Below, piece after piece: positions 1 to 5,174 of a DNA stretch of 6,307 bases (its first letter is position 1; each line of letters opens with the position of its first letter). Below the pieces are notes generated by a model. The model was not told the origin of the DNA. It searched no databases and saw only the letters and a program-made list of their open reading frames with translations. The stretch comes from a bacterium (lineage in GTDB: Bacteria; Vulcanimicrobiota; Vulcanimicrobiia; Vulcanimicrobiales; Vulcanimicrobiaceae): the NCBI GenBank assembly GCA_021807645.1, contig JAKBCP010000054.1:1-6307 (forward strand), read 5' to 3'. The translations under genes and the position numbers were made by a program.

Positions 1-525
1 GCAGAGATCGAGAATCGCGCGTTGCGCGGGATGAGCGGCGTCGCGATAGGTCGCGACGTCCGCGCCCAGCAAGCGCGTCAGCGCGAGAATTCCCGCGTGC
101 TTTCCCGAGCAATTATCGTGAACCGAGCTCGGCGCGAGCCCGGCGCGGATCAATTCGTGCGCGCTGCGTTCGTCGAGCGGGAGATGCGTTCCGCACTGCA
201 GTGCCGACTCGTCGAGATCGATCTTGCGAAGGATCGAGCGAACCGCCGCGACGTGAAAGGGCTCGCCGCTATGCGACGCCGACATGACGGCGATCTCTTC
301 CATCGTGAGTCCAAACGCCTCGCGAACCCCGGCGGCAACGGCGGTCGCGGCGATGAACGGCTTCGCAGCGGAGCGCAGATAGACCGGACGGTCGATATCG
401 CCCATCGCGAAAAGAACCCGTCCGGATGCATCGCTCGCGCATGCCGCGATGCGATGCCGGGATTCAACGAAGGCGCCGCGTCGAACTTCGACGGCTGCGA
501 CGCCGCCGAGCTCTTCAGCATTCAA
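1..525 (-). CDS. L-asparaginase, Asparaginase_II (ReAV-type) family, C-terminus outside window
   Basis: This gene probably hydrolyses L-asparagine to aspartate and ammonia in the cytoplasm. The 175 visible codons contain the family signature: VEVRRG near residues 12-17, RSAAKPF (Ser52, Lys55), SASHSGE (Ser84), CGTHLPLDE (111-119) and DNCSGKHAG (Cys139, Lys142). From memory of the Rhizobium etli ReAV structure, these match its Ser-Lys catalytic residues (Ser48, Lys51, Ser80) and the metal-site pair Cys135/Lys138, all at a constant offset of four. The family is usually about 330-350 residues, so roughly half is missing; the third metal-site Cys would lie beyond the edge. The start must be TTG at 525-523: the cysK stop TAA lies immediately before it in the same frame, and GGAG at 538-535 is 9 nt upstream. 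The nearby ATG at 521-519 is in another frame that lacks the family motifs. It is probably co-transcribed and translationally coupled with cysK. Confidence 0.9.
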   Translation of the reverse strand, partial: MNAEELGGVAAVEVRRGAFVESRHRIAACASDASGRVLFAMGDIDRPVYLRSAAKPFIAATAVAAGVREAFGLTMEEIAVMSASHSGEPFHVAAVRSILRKIDLDESALQCGTHLPLDERSAHELIRAGLAPSSVHDNCSGKHAGILALTRLLGADVATYRDAAHPAQRAILDLC

Positions 526-1500
526 TTACGGCGACTCCGCGGCGATGCCGGCGTCGACGACGACGGCTTCGAGCTCGGCGAAGACCGGGTTGCTGAGATA
601 GCGCTCGCCGGTATCGCAGCCGATCGTCACGATGCGTTTTCCGCGCATCTCCGGGCGCGCCGCAATTTCGAGCGCCGCGTGGATGTTCGCGCCGGCCGAG
701 ATACCGACGAGCAGCCCTTCCTCACGCGCCGCCCGGCGCGCCATCGCGATCGCCTCGCCGTCGGTAACGCGGATAATCTCGTCGAAGATCGCGGTATCGA
801 GAATGGGCGGAATGAAGCCGGTTCCGGCACCTTGGATTTTATGCGGACCGGGCTCGCCGCCGGAGAGCACCGGTGAAGCATCGGGCTCGACCGCGACGAC
901 GCGCACGCCCGGCTTGCGCTCTTTCAGCAGCCGTCCGACACCGGTCAAGGTTCCACCGGTGCCGACCGCCGCGACGAAGAGATCGACGCTGCCGTCGGTA
1001 TCGCGCCAAATTTCCTCGGCGGTCGTCCGACGATGGATCTCAGGGTTCGCGGGATTCTCGAATTGTTGCGGCATGAAATAGCGCGCCGGCGCGGCGTCGC
1101 GAATCGCGGTCGCCCGAGCGATCGAGCCTTTGATTCCGGCACTCCCCGGCGTCAGCACCAGTTGCGCTCCGTAGGCTTTGAGGAGATTTCGGCGTTCGAG
1201 CGTCATCGTATCGGGCATGACGAGAACGATGGGATAGCCCTTCGCCGCGGCGACGAATGCAAGCGCGATGCCCGTATTCCCGCTGGTCGGTTCGACGATC
1301 GCCATCCCGGGGCGTAGGCGGCCGTCGGCCTCCGCTGCCTCGATCATCGCAATGCCGATGCGATCTTTCACGGAACCCGCCGGGTTGAAGGATTCAACCT
1401 TGACCAGGACCTGCCCGGGCAAGCCGGCATTGAGCCGCGGTATCCGCACGAGCGGCGTATTGCCGAAGGTATCGACGATCGAGTCATAGATGCGAGCCAT
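526..1500 (-). CDS. cysK: Cysteine synthase (O-acetylserine sulfhydrylase), PLP-dependent
   Basis: This enzyme makes L-cysteine from O-acetylserine and sulfide in the cytoplasm, the last step of sulfate assimilation. The 324-residue length matches CysK (E. coli about 323). Visible landmarks are GNTPLVRI (13-20), [12 protein letters not shown] with the PLP Schiff-base lysine at K45, the substrate loop PTSGNTG (71-77), the QQFENPANP stretch (about 145-153), the phosphate-binding loop GTGGT (180-184), and VGISAGAN near 272-279. The complete CysK-like core makes it more likely CysK than CysM or cystathionine beta-synthase, and no regulatory CBS domain follows. An in-frame ATG lies seven codons upstream (1521), but ATG 1500 is preferred: AAGGTGG sits 4 nt before it and the protein then begins MARIYDSI, as homologues do. 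It is first in a minus-strand pair with the asparaginase. Confidence 0.96.
   Translation of the reverse strand: MARIYDSIVDTFGNTPLVRIPRLNAGLPGQVLVKVESFNPAGSVKDRIGIAMIEAAEADGRLRPGMAIVEPTSGNTGIALAFVAAAKGYPIVLVMPDTMTLERRNLLKAYGAQLVLTPGSAGIKGSIARATAIRDAAPARYFMPQQFENPANPEIHRRTTAEEIWRDTDGSVDLFVAAVGTGGTLTGVGRLLKERKPGVRVVAVEPDASPVLSGGEPGPHKIQGAGTGFIPPILDTAIFDEIIRVTDGEAIAMARRAAREEGLLVGISAGANIHAALEIAARPEMRGKRIVTIGCDTGERYLSNPVFAELEAVVVDAGIAAESP
535..538 (-). promoter_or_regulatory. Ribosome binding site GGAG for the TTG-initiated asparaginase
   Basis: On the minus strand GGAG (538 to 535) lies 9 nt before TTG 525-523, inside the last cysK codons. It supports re-initiation at a TTG that abuts the cysK stop. 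Confidence 0.5.
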
Positions 1501-1504
1501 AGTT

Positions 1505-1511
1505 CCACCTT
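1505..1511 (-). promoter_or_regulatory. Ribosome binding site AAGGTGG deciding the cysK start
   Basis: Minus-strand AAGGTGG (1511 to 1505) matches AAGGAGG at six of seven bases and lies 4 nt before ATG 1500-1498. It selects this start over the in-frame ATG at 1521, which would place the site inside the coding region. Confidence 0.7.
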
Positions 1512-1539
1512 CAACGCGCAAGAGCGCGCGAGCGTTGCA

Positions 1540-1553
1540 CCGAAGCGCTTCGG
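1540..1553. promoter_or_regulatory. Perfect 14-bp palindrome in the divergent cysK/exonuclease gap
   Basis: CCGAAGCGCTTCGG is its own reverse complement. It ends 3 bp before the exonuclease ATG (1557), where a Shine-Dalgarno sequence would be expected; none is visible there. It could be an operator for one or both divergent genes, a small mRNA hairpin, or a chance GC-rich palindrome. A second, weaker inverted repeat (CAACGC 1512-1517 and GCGTTG 1532-1537) lies in the same 56-bp gap. I could not identify convincing -35/-10 hexamers for either direction. Confidence 0.35.
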
Positions 1554-1556
1554 CCT

Positions 1557-2516
1557 ATGTTCGCCAAACGCGACGCAAGCCTCTACCTGCCGGCGATCGA
1601 CCTCTGGGTCGATGCGTCGCGGCGGCGCGACCGCGGCTACGTTTCGCACGCGCATGCCGACCATGCCCGCGAACACGACGTCGTCATCTGCACCCCGGAG
1701 ACCGCCGCGCTCTGCGCGGTACGCTTCCGCTCGCGCAAGCGCAGTGCTTTCGAAAGCCATCGTTTCAACGAACCGTGGGAGATCGGCGAGTATCGCCTCA
1801 CGCTCTTCCCTGCCGGCCACGTTCTCGGCAGCGCGCAGTTGCTCGTCGAAGGTGCGACGGGGCGCCACGTGTACACGGGCGACTTCAAACTCACCGCATC
1901 GCGAACCGCAGAAGCGACCGAGATCAAGTCCGCCGACGTTCTGGTGATGGAGTGCACGTTCGGTTCGCCGCAGTACGTTTTTCCTCCGCGCGCACAAGTT
2001 GAAGCGGAGATCGTCGGTTTCGCGCGCACGGCCTTAGAAGACGGAGCGACGCCCGTGTTCTATGCGTACTCGCTGGGAAAGGCGCAGGAGGCGATGGCGA
2101 TCCTCGGCGCTGCGGGCATACCGATCCGGGTACATTCGGCGGTAGCGAAGATCGCCGCCGTCTATCGCGCTTGTGGGGTTGCGTTACCGGAAGAGGTCGG
2201 CGATGACGTCTCCGAAGGCTACGCCGAGATTCGTCCGCCCGGGCGCTCGAACGCGCCGCCGAGGAAAGGGAAAACGCGGAGCGCGATGCTCACCGGCTGG
2301 GCGATCGATCGGAGCGCGCGCTACCGTTACGGCGTCGATCGCACCTTCGCGCTCTCCGACCACGCCGATTATCCGTCGTTACTGCAAACGATCGAGCGCG
2401 TTCAACCGCGTAAAGTCTTGCTCGTCCACGGACGCGACGATTTCACGCACCGCCTGCGGCGCCTCGGCATCGACGCCGAATATCTCGAAGAGCACGCTCA
2501 ACTATCGTTGTTTTAG
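1557..2516 (+). CDS. Beta-CASP metallo-beta-lactamase exonuclease (COG1236 / ligase-associated exonuclease-like)
   Basis: This is a predicted zinc-dependent nuclease of 319 residues. The metallo-beta-lactamase core is complete: SHAHADHA (His31, His33, Asp35, His36), PAGHVLGSAQ (His88) and YTGDFK (Asp109). The beta-CASP signatures follow: VMECTFG (Glu132), FYAYSLGKAQE (168-178), ALSDHADY (His269) and LLVHGRD (His291). All expected metal ligands are present, so it should be active. The overall pattern, including LYLPAIDLWVDA at the start and GWAIDRSARYR near 247, resembles the exonuclease often encoded beside bacterial ATP-dependent DNA ligases, suggesting a DNA repair role; an RNA-processing role as in Ysh1/CPSF relatives cannot be excluded. 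No ligase lies in the window. ATG 1557 is the only sensible start, with no in-frame start codon in the gap upstream, but it has no Shine-Dalgarno sequence. It is divergent from cysK and convergent with the RAM-domain gene. Confidence 0.88.
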   Translation: MFAKRDASLYLPAIDLWVDASRRRDRGYVSHAHADHAREHDVVICTPETAALCAVRFRSRKRSAFESHRFNEPWEIGEYRLTLFPAGHVLGSAQLLVEGATGRHVYTGDFKLTASRTAEATEIKSADVLVMECTFGSPQYVFPPRAQVEAEIVGFARTALEDGATPVFYAYSLGKAQEAMAILGAAGIPIRVHSAVAKIAAVYRACGVALPEEVGDDVSEGYAEIRPPGRSNAPPRKGKTRSAMLTGWAIDRSARYRYGVDRTFALSDHADYPSLLQTIERVQPRKVLLVHGRDDFTHRLRRLGIDAEYLEEHAQLSLF

Positions 2517-2536
2517 AGCGAGGCTATGCCTGCTCT
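2515..2536. terminator. Hairpin between convergent genes, possible shared terminator
   Basis: AGAGC-G-AGGC-TAT-GCCT-GCTCT forms a nine-pair stem with one bulged G and a three-base loop. It spans the exonuclease stop (2514-2516) and the RAM-protein stop (2526-2524), with only 7 bp between the two genes. Placement is ideal for a bidirectional terminator, but neither direction has a following U-tract (TTTT lies 5' of the hairpin on the plus strand), so it is not a classical intrinsic terminator. Confidence 0.4.
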
Positions 2537-2808
2537 TCCCCGATATCCCAAAGTAAGCCGAGATCTTTCTTGGCGAAGGATCGGAACGCGATGAGCGTCT
2601 CGGTCGATTCGATTCCGTCGAGCGCGCCGACGCGTTCGGTAACGAGATCGTTGAGCTGTTCGTGTTCGCGTACGCGGGCGATTGCAACGAGATCGAACGG
2701 TCCGGCGACGGAATAGACTTCGGCGATGCCGTCGATTGCGAGCAGATCGTCGGCGATCGATTTCAAGCGCGGGCGCTCGACGTTCATGAGGATAAATGCG
2801 GTAACCAT
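2524..2808 (-). CDS. Stand-alone Lrp/AsnC ligand-binding (RAM) domain protein
   Basis: This 94-residue protein consists only of the effector-binding/oligomerisation domain of Lrp/AsnC regulators (PF01037 type). It starts MVTAFILMNVERPR and continues through GIAEVYSVAGPFDLVAIARV (about residues 27-46) to GIESTETLIAFRSF near 65-78, the usual alpha-beta sandwich pattern. The helix-turn-helix that precedes this domain in full Lrp proteins (about 150-165 residues) is absent, and the preceding 57 bp cannot encode one, so it is not a simple truncation. Such small ligand-binding proteins are common, especially in actinobacteria, and are thought to bind amino acids or modulate full-length partners; the ligand here is unknown. 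No clear Shine-Dalgarno precedes ATG 2808, but MVTAF is the typical family start. It lies 57 bp downstream of the small membrane protein gene on the same strand and could be read through from it. Confidence 0.88.
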   Translation of the reverse strand: MVTAFILMNVERPRLKSIADDLLAIDGIAEVYSVAGPFDLVAIARVREHEQLNDLVTERVGALDGIESTETLIAFRSFAKKDLGLLWDIGEEQA

Positions 2809-2816
2809 ACCGCGCC

Positions 2817-2842
2817 GCTTCGACGAGGGGCCCCGAAGCCCC
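2817..2842. other. GC-rich inverted repeats between the membrane protein and RAM genes
   Basis: Two overlapping foldings are possible in this gap: GCTTCG (2817-2822) with CGAAGC (2834-2839), or GGGGC (2827-2831) with GCCCC (2838-2842). There is no U-tract in either direction. It may weaken read-through of the minus-strand transcript into the RAM-domain gene, or may simply reflect high GC content. Confidence 0.25.
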
Positions 2843-2865
2843 GGTCGAGATTCCCCGCGCTCGCT

Positions 2866-3105
2866 CTAACGGCGGGTGAAACGGTGCGAGCGCTCCTCCC
2901 GGATTCTCGCTGCCGTAGCAGCGGCATCGAACCCGGTCGGGCGCTCTTTTTTACCGTAGAGTGCGGCGCGCAGCCGCGCGCTTGCAATGATCGAGAGCAG
3001 CAGCATCGCGGTGAGCGCGAGCAGGAGACGCCCCGGGATATTCAACGCCGAGAGGCTCGCGAGAATCACTGCGAGCAAGGCGAGGCGCGTCTCCCAGCGT
3101 TTCAC
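2866..3105 (-). CDS. Small two-helix membrane protein, unknown function
   Basis: I do not recognise this 79-residue protein. It begins MKRWETRL and has two hydrophobic segments, about residues 8-22 and 25-43, separated by NIPGR, followed by a charged, Arg-rich tail (about 44-79) that should lie in the cytoplasm. The short basic N-terminus and basic tail suit a helical hairpin with both ends inside. Its GTG start at 3105-3103 overlaps the TGA stop of the enoyl-CoA hydratase in a GTGA overlap, which is the main reason to believe it is translated: this arrangement is typical of translational coupling. There is no independent ribosome binding site. It could be a membrane anchor or accessory for the upstream enzymes, but nothing in the sequence shows that. 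Confidence 0.65.
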   Translation of the reverse strand: MKRWETRLALLAVILASLSALNIPGRLLLALTAMLLLSIIASARLRAALYGKKERPTGFDAAATAARIREERSHRFTRR

Positions 3106-3956
3106 CCGTTTTTAAAGCGAGCCACGCGTTTTTCGTTGTAGGCGGCGATGCCTTCTTTCGCATCACCGCTCTTAAAGAGCAGCGATTGCAACTCGCGTTC
3201 GAGGGTAAGGCCGGCTTCCAGCGGCATCTCGGCGCCGCTTTGGACCGCGCGTTTGATGTGACCGACCGCCATCGGGGCTTTGTTCGGCGTGCAGAACTGA
3301 CGGGCGTAGGCAAGCATCTGCTCGCGGAAGCTCGCGGCATCGCCTTCCAACACTTCGTTGACAATTCCCCAGTCGGCAGCCTGTTCGAAGCTAAAGGTCT
3401 TCCCGGTCACCATGAGTTCGATCGCGCGTGATTTCCCGACGAGACGGGCGAGGCGTTGCGTACCGCCGGTTCCGGGAAGAACGCCGAGTGCGACCTCCGG
3501 GAGACCAATTTTCCCTGCATCTTTGCGCGCGATGCGAATATCGGCGGCCATCGCGATCTCCATACCGCCGCCGACGCAATGTCCGTTGAGCGCGGCGATG
3601 ACCAACTTCGGGGTCTGCTCTAAACGCGAGAGCGTCTCGTTTGCGTGCAAGCAGAACATATACTTGAATTCCGGCGTCACGGCGTTGAGCATCGCGATGT
3701 TCGCACCGGCCGAGAAAAACTTCTCGCCTTTGCCGATCAGAAGAATTACCTCGACGTTGGGGTCGAAGCGCGCGTCGACGATCGCTTCGTCGAGCTGCCG
3801 CATCATTTCATGCGTGTAGGTATTCGCCGGGGGATCGTCCATCTCGACGACGGCAATGTGACCGTCGACGTGATAGTTGATAACGCGTTTTCCCTCGAAC
3901 GCCCGCTCCTCGCGGCCGAAAGGGGTGCTTTGGGTGGTGGTGCCGTTTCCGCTCAT
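3102..3956 (-). CDS. Enoyl-CoA hydratase/isomerase (crotonase family)
   Basis: This cytoplasmic crotonase-fold enzyme of 284 residues probably hydrates a 2-enoyl-CoA to a 3-hydroxyacyl-CoA. Oxyanion-hole and active-site segments are clear: FFSAGANI (80-87), GHCVGGGMEIAMAADIRIA (125-143) with Glu133, and GLPEVALGVLPGTGGTQRL (151-169) with Glu154. These two glutamates correspond to rat mitochondrial Glu144 and Glu164, so a true hydratase is more likely than an isomerase or a dead homologue. The family C-terminus (EGIAAYNEKRVARFK) is intact. About 25 residues of polar N-terminal extension precede the core, which begins near INYHVDGHIAVVEMDD; no later start codon fits better, and a weak purine-rich AAGAGA (3968-3963) lies upstream of ATG 3956. 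It follows the diiron oxygenase by 41 bp on the same strand, pointing to a role in processing a ring-oxidised or ring-opened CoA thioester, as PaaF/PaaG do; ordinary beta-oxidation is the alternative. Confidence 0.92.
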   Translation of the reverse strand: MSGNGTTTQSTPFGREERAFEGKRVINYHVDGHIAVVEMDDPPANTYTHEMMRQLDEAIVDARFDPNVEVILLIGKGEKFFSAGANIAMLNAVTPEFKYMFCLHANETLSRLEQTPKLVIAALNGHCVGGGMEIAMAADIRIARKDAGKIGLPEVALGVLPGTGGTQRLARLVGKSRAIELMVTGKTFSFEQAADWGIVNEVLEGDAASFREQMLAYARQFCTPNKAPMAVGHIKRAVQSGAEMPLEAGLTLERELQSLLFKSGDAKEGIAAYNEKRVARFKNG

Positions 3957-3997
3957 ATTCGTTCTCTTTTCTTTAACGTTGGTGGGATCGCGATGAC

Positions 3998-5125
3998 TTA
4001 TGCGCGGAGGTCGCCCTTAGCGGCGATCCACGACGGGTCCTTAAAGTACTCCTTGAGCAGCACGTCGTCGGCAGGCGAAGGAAGAACGCTCGCTTCGTAT
4101 GCGTTCCACTCCTCGTCGGAGAGCGCGCGGCCGTCGACGGCAAAATGCCGGTCCGAGTATTGACCGATCTTCCGATTGAATTTCATATCGGGAACGTAGA
4201 GTTTCTTCTCGCTCGCGTTGACATCGTTGACGCGCTGCACGGTTTGAAGGACTTCCTCATAAAATTGCTCGCGCGCGCGTTCGTTGAGCGCCTCTTTATC
4301 GGCCTCGCCGCCGATTTTGTCTTCGTCGACACGCCCCTTGATGCCCCAGGTATAGGCCCACTGCGCCGAACCGGAATGATCGGTGCCGAAGAGATCGAGC
4401 GAACCCGATATCCATTTGTTGTAGTACTTCTGCTGAATCTCTACCGGAATGACGCCGGCTTTGGCGATGCGACGCAGCCCCGAGATGCCGGTTCCCATGT
4501 GAAAGCTTTCCTCGCGCAGCATCGGACCCATCGAAGCCGCGAGCGGAGCGAATGCCGAATGCGAGAGCATCGTTAACTGGAATTTGCCGTCGCGATCCAT
4601 AAAATTCGTATAGGCAAAAAAATCGAGCCAATGCGTCACGTCTTCGTTGAAGGCATTGAGGAGACGATTCTTCTTCCCGAACGCGCGACGTTCGAGCATT
4701 TTCTGCGCCTCGATCCGCCCTTCGCTTCCGAACTGCTCGACCAGCAGGTGGCACATTTGGTAGCCGTGTCGCGTTTCTTCCACCATAATGCGCACGAGTG
4801 CGGCAAGGTCGTATTCCGTCGGTGCATTATTGACCAGGAAACGTTGCTGCTCGTTCGAAGCAAACTCGGTGTCGCCCTGATAGACGATCATATTCAACGC
4901 TGCATCGCGCATGCGTTGGTCGGGAATATCGGTTACCCGCTCCCAACGGCGCTCGCCCTTGAAATCACCGAAATAGATCTCGGAGGTCGGCAATTCCCCG
5001 TATTTGGCCTCGAAGCGATAGCCCGGCATGAACCGTTCGATCAACTCACGATCCAGCCCGATATCGTTCTGCCATGACTGAAGCAAGTCGATCCAGTCGT
5101 CAAAAGTCGAGATACGCGCAGCCAT
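3998..5125 (-). CDS. BoxB/PaaA-type diiron oxygenase (aromatic acyl-CoA epoxidase-like)
   Basis: This is a predicted non-haem diiron monooxygenase of 375 residues, of the family that epoxidises benzoyl-CoA (BoxB) or phenylacetyl-CoA (PaaA). A full ligand set can be assigned: Glu87 (GDTEF), Glu117 and His120 (EETRHG), Asp177 (MDRDG), Glu206 and His209 (REESFH). The spacing matches, within one residue, what I recall for BoxB (Glu120, Glu150, His153, Asp211, Glu240, His243). LERR, LLNAFNED (155-162), DRDGKFQL (177-184) and EESFHMG also resemble BoxB more than PaaA, although the protein is about 100 residues shorter than BoxB (about 473) and longer than PaaA (about 309). The start is ATG 5125 because GGAGGG lies 3 nt upstream; an upstream in-frame extension to 5236 would run into the divergent paaX gene. 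It is first in a minus-strand operon with the crotonase. No BoxA or PaaB-E partner is visible. The substrate is unproven. Confidence 0.87.
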   Translation of the reverse strand: MAARISTFDDWIDLLQSWQNDIGLDRELIERFMPGYRFEAKYGELPTSEIYFGDFKGERRWERVTDIPDQRMRDAALNMIVYQGDTEFASNEQQRFLVNNAPTEYDLAALVRIMVEETRHGYQMCHLLVEQFGSEGRIEAQKMLERRAFGKKNRLLNAFNEDVTHWLDFFAYTNFMDRDGKFQLTMLSHSAFAPLAASMGPMLREESFHMGTGISGLRRIAKAGVIPVEIQQKYYNKWISGSLDLFGTDHSGSAQWAYTWGIKGRVDEDKIGGEADKEALNERAREQFYEEVLQTVQRVNDVNASEKKLYVPDMKFNRKIGQYSDRHFAVDGRALSDEEWNAYEASVLPSPADDVLLKEYFKDPSWIAAKGDLRA

Positions 5126-5128
5126 ACA

Positions 5129-5142
5129 CCCTCCGGCAAGGA
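5129..5142. promoter_or_regulatory. Back-to-back ribosome binding sites for the oxygenase and paaX
   Basis: In the 22-bp gap between the divergent genes, minus-strand GGAGGG (5134 to 5129) lies 3 nt before the oxygenase ATG 5125, and plus-strand AAGGA (5138-5142) lies 5 nt before the paaX GTG 5148. They fix both starts and leave no room for promoters in the gap, so each promoter must overlap the other gene's 5' coding region. Confidence 0.7.
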
Positions 5143-5144
5143 CT

Positions 5145-5174
5145 ATTGTGACAAAAGAATCGCATACCGTGCAA
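5145..5174 (-). promoter_or_regulatory. Candidate promoter of the oxygenase operon
   Basis: On the minus strand TTGCAC (5174 to 5169) and CACAAT (5150 to 5145) are separated by 18 bp. They match the sigma-70 hexamers at three and four of six positions. A start about 7 nt downstream would leave a leader of roughly 12 nt containing only the GGAGGG site. The match is weak; the support is its position in a locally AT-richer stretch within the first codons of paaX. Confidence 0.25.

Noticed and set aside
150..521. Minus-strand 123-codon frame starting at an ATG just after cysK
   Set aside because: It reads Ser/Arg-rich low-complexity protein. The adjacent frame from TTG 525 gives the Asparaginase_II signature throughout.
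22..876. 284-codon plus-strand frame
   Set aside because: It is antisense to the asparaginase and cysK genes, whose motifs are unambiguous; its composition is that of a GC-rich shadow.
1368..1997. 209-codon minus-strand frame across cysK and the exonuclease
   Set aside because: It overlaps two well-supported genes out of frame and shows no domain.
2817..2842. Intrinsic terminator after the membrane protein gene
   Set aside because: The GC-rich stem has no U-tract on either strand, so it is listed only as an inverted repeat.
2662..3141. 159-codon plus-strand frame across the RAM and membrane protein genes
   Set aside because: It is antisense to both; the RAM domain is certain and the membrane protein is supported by its coupled start.
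3645..4576. Plus-strand frames opposite the hydratase and oxygenase
   Set aside because: These are antisense shadows of motif-complete genes; no ribosome binding site or family match seen.
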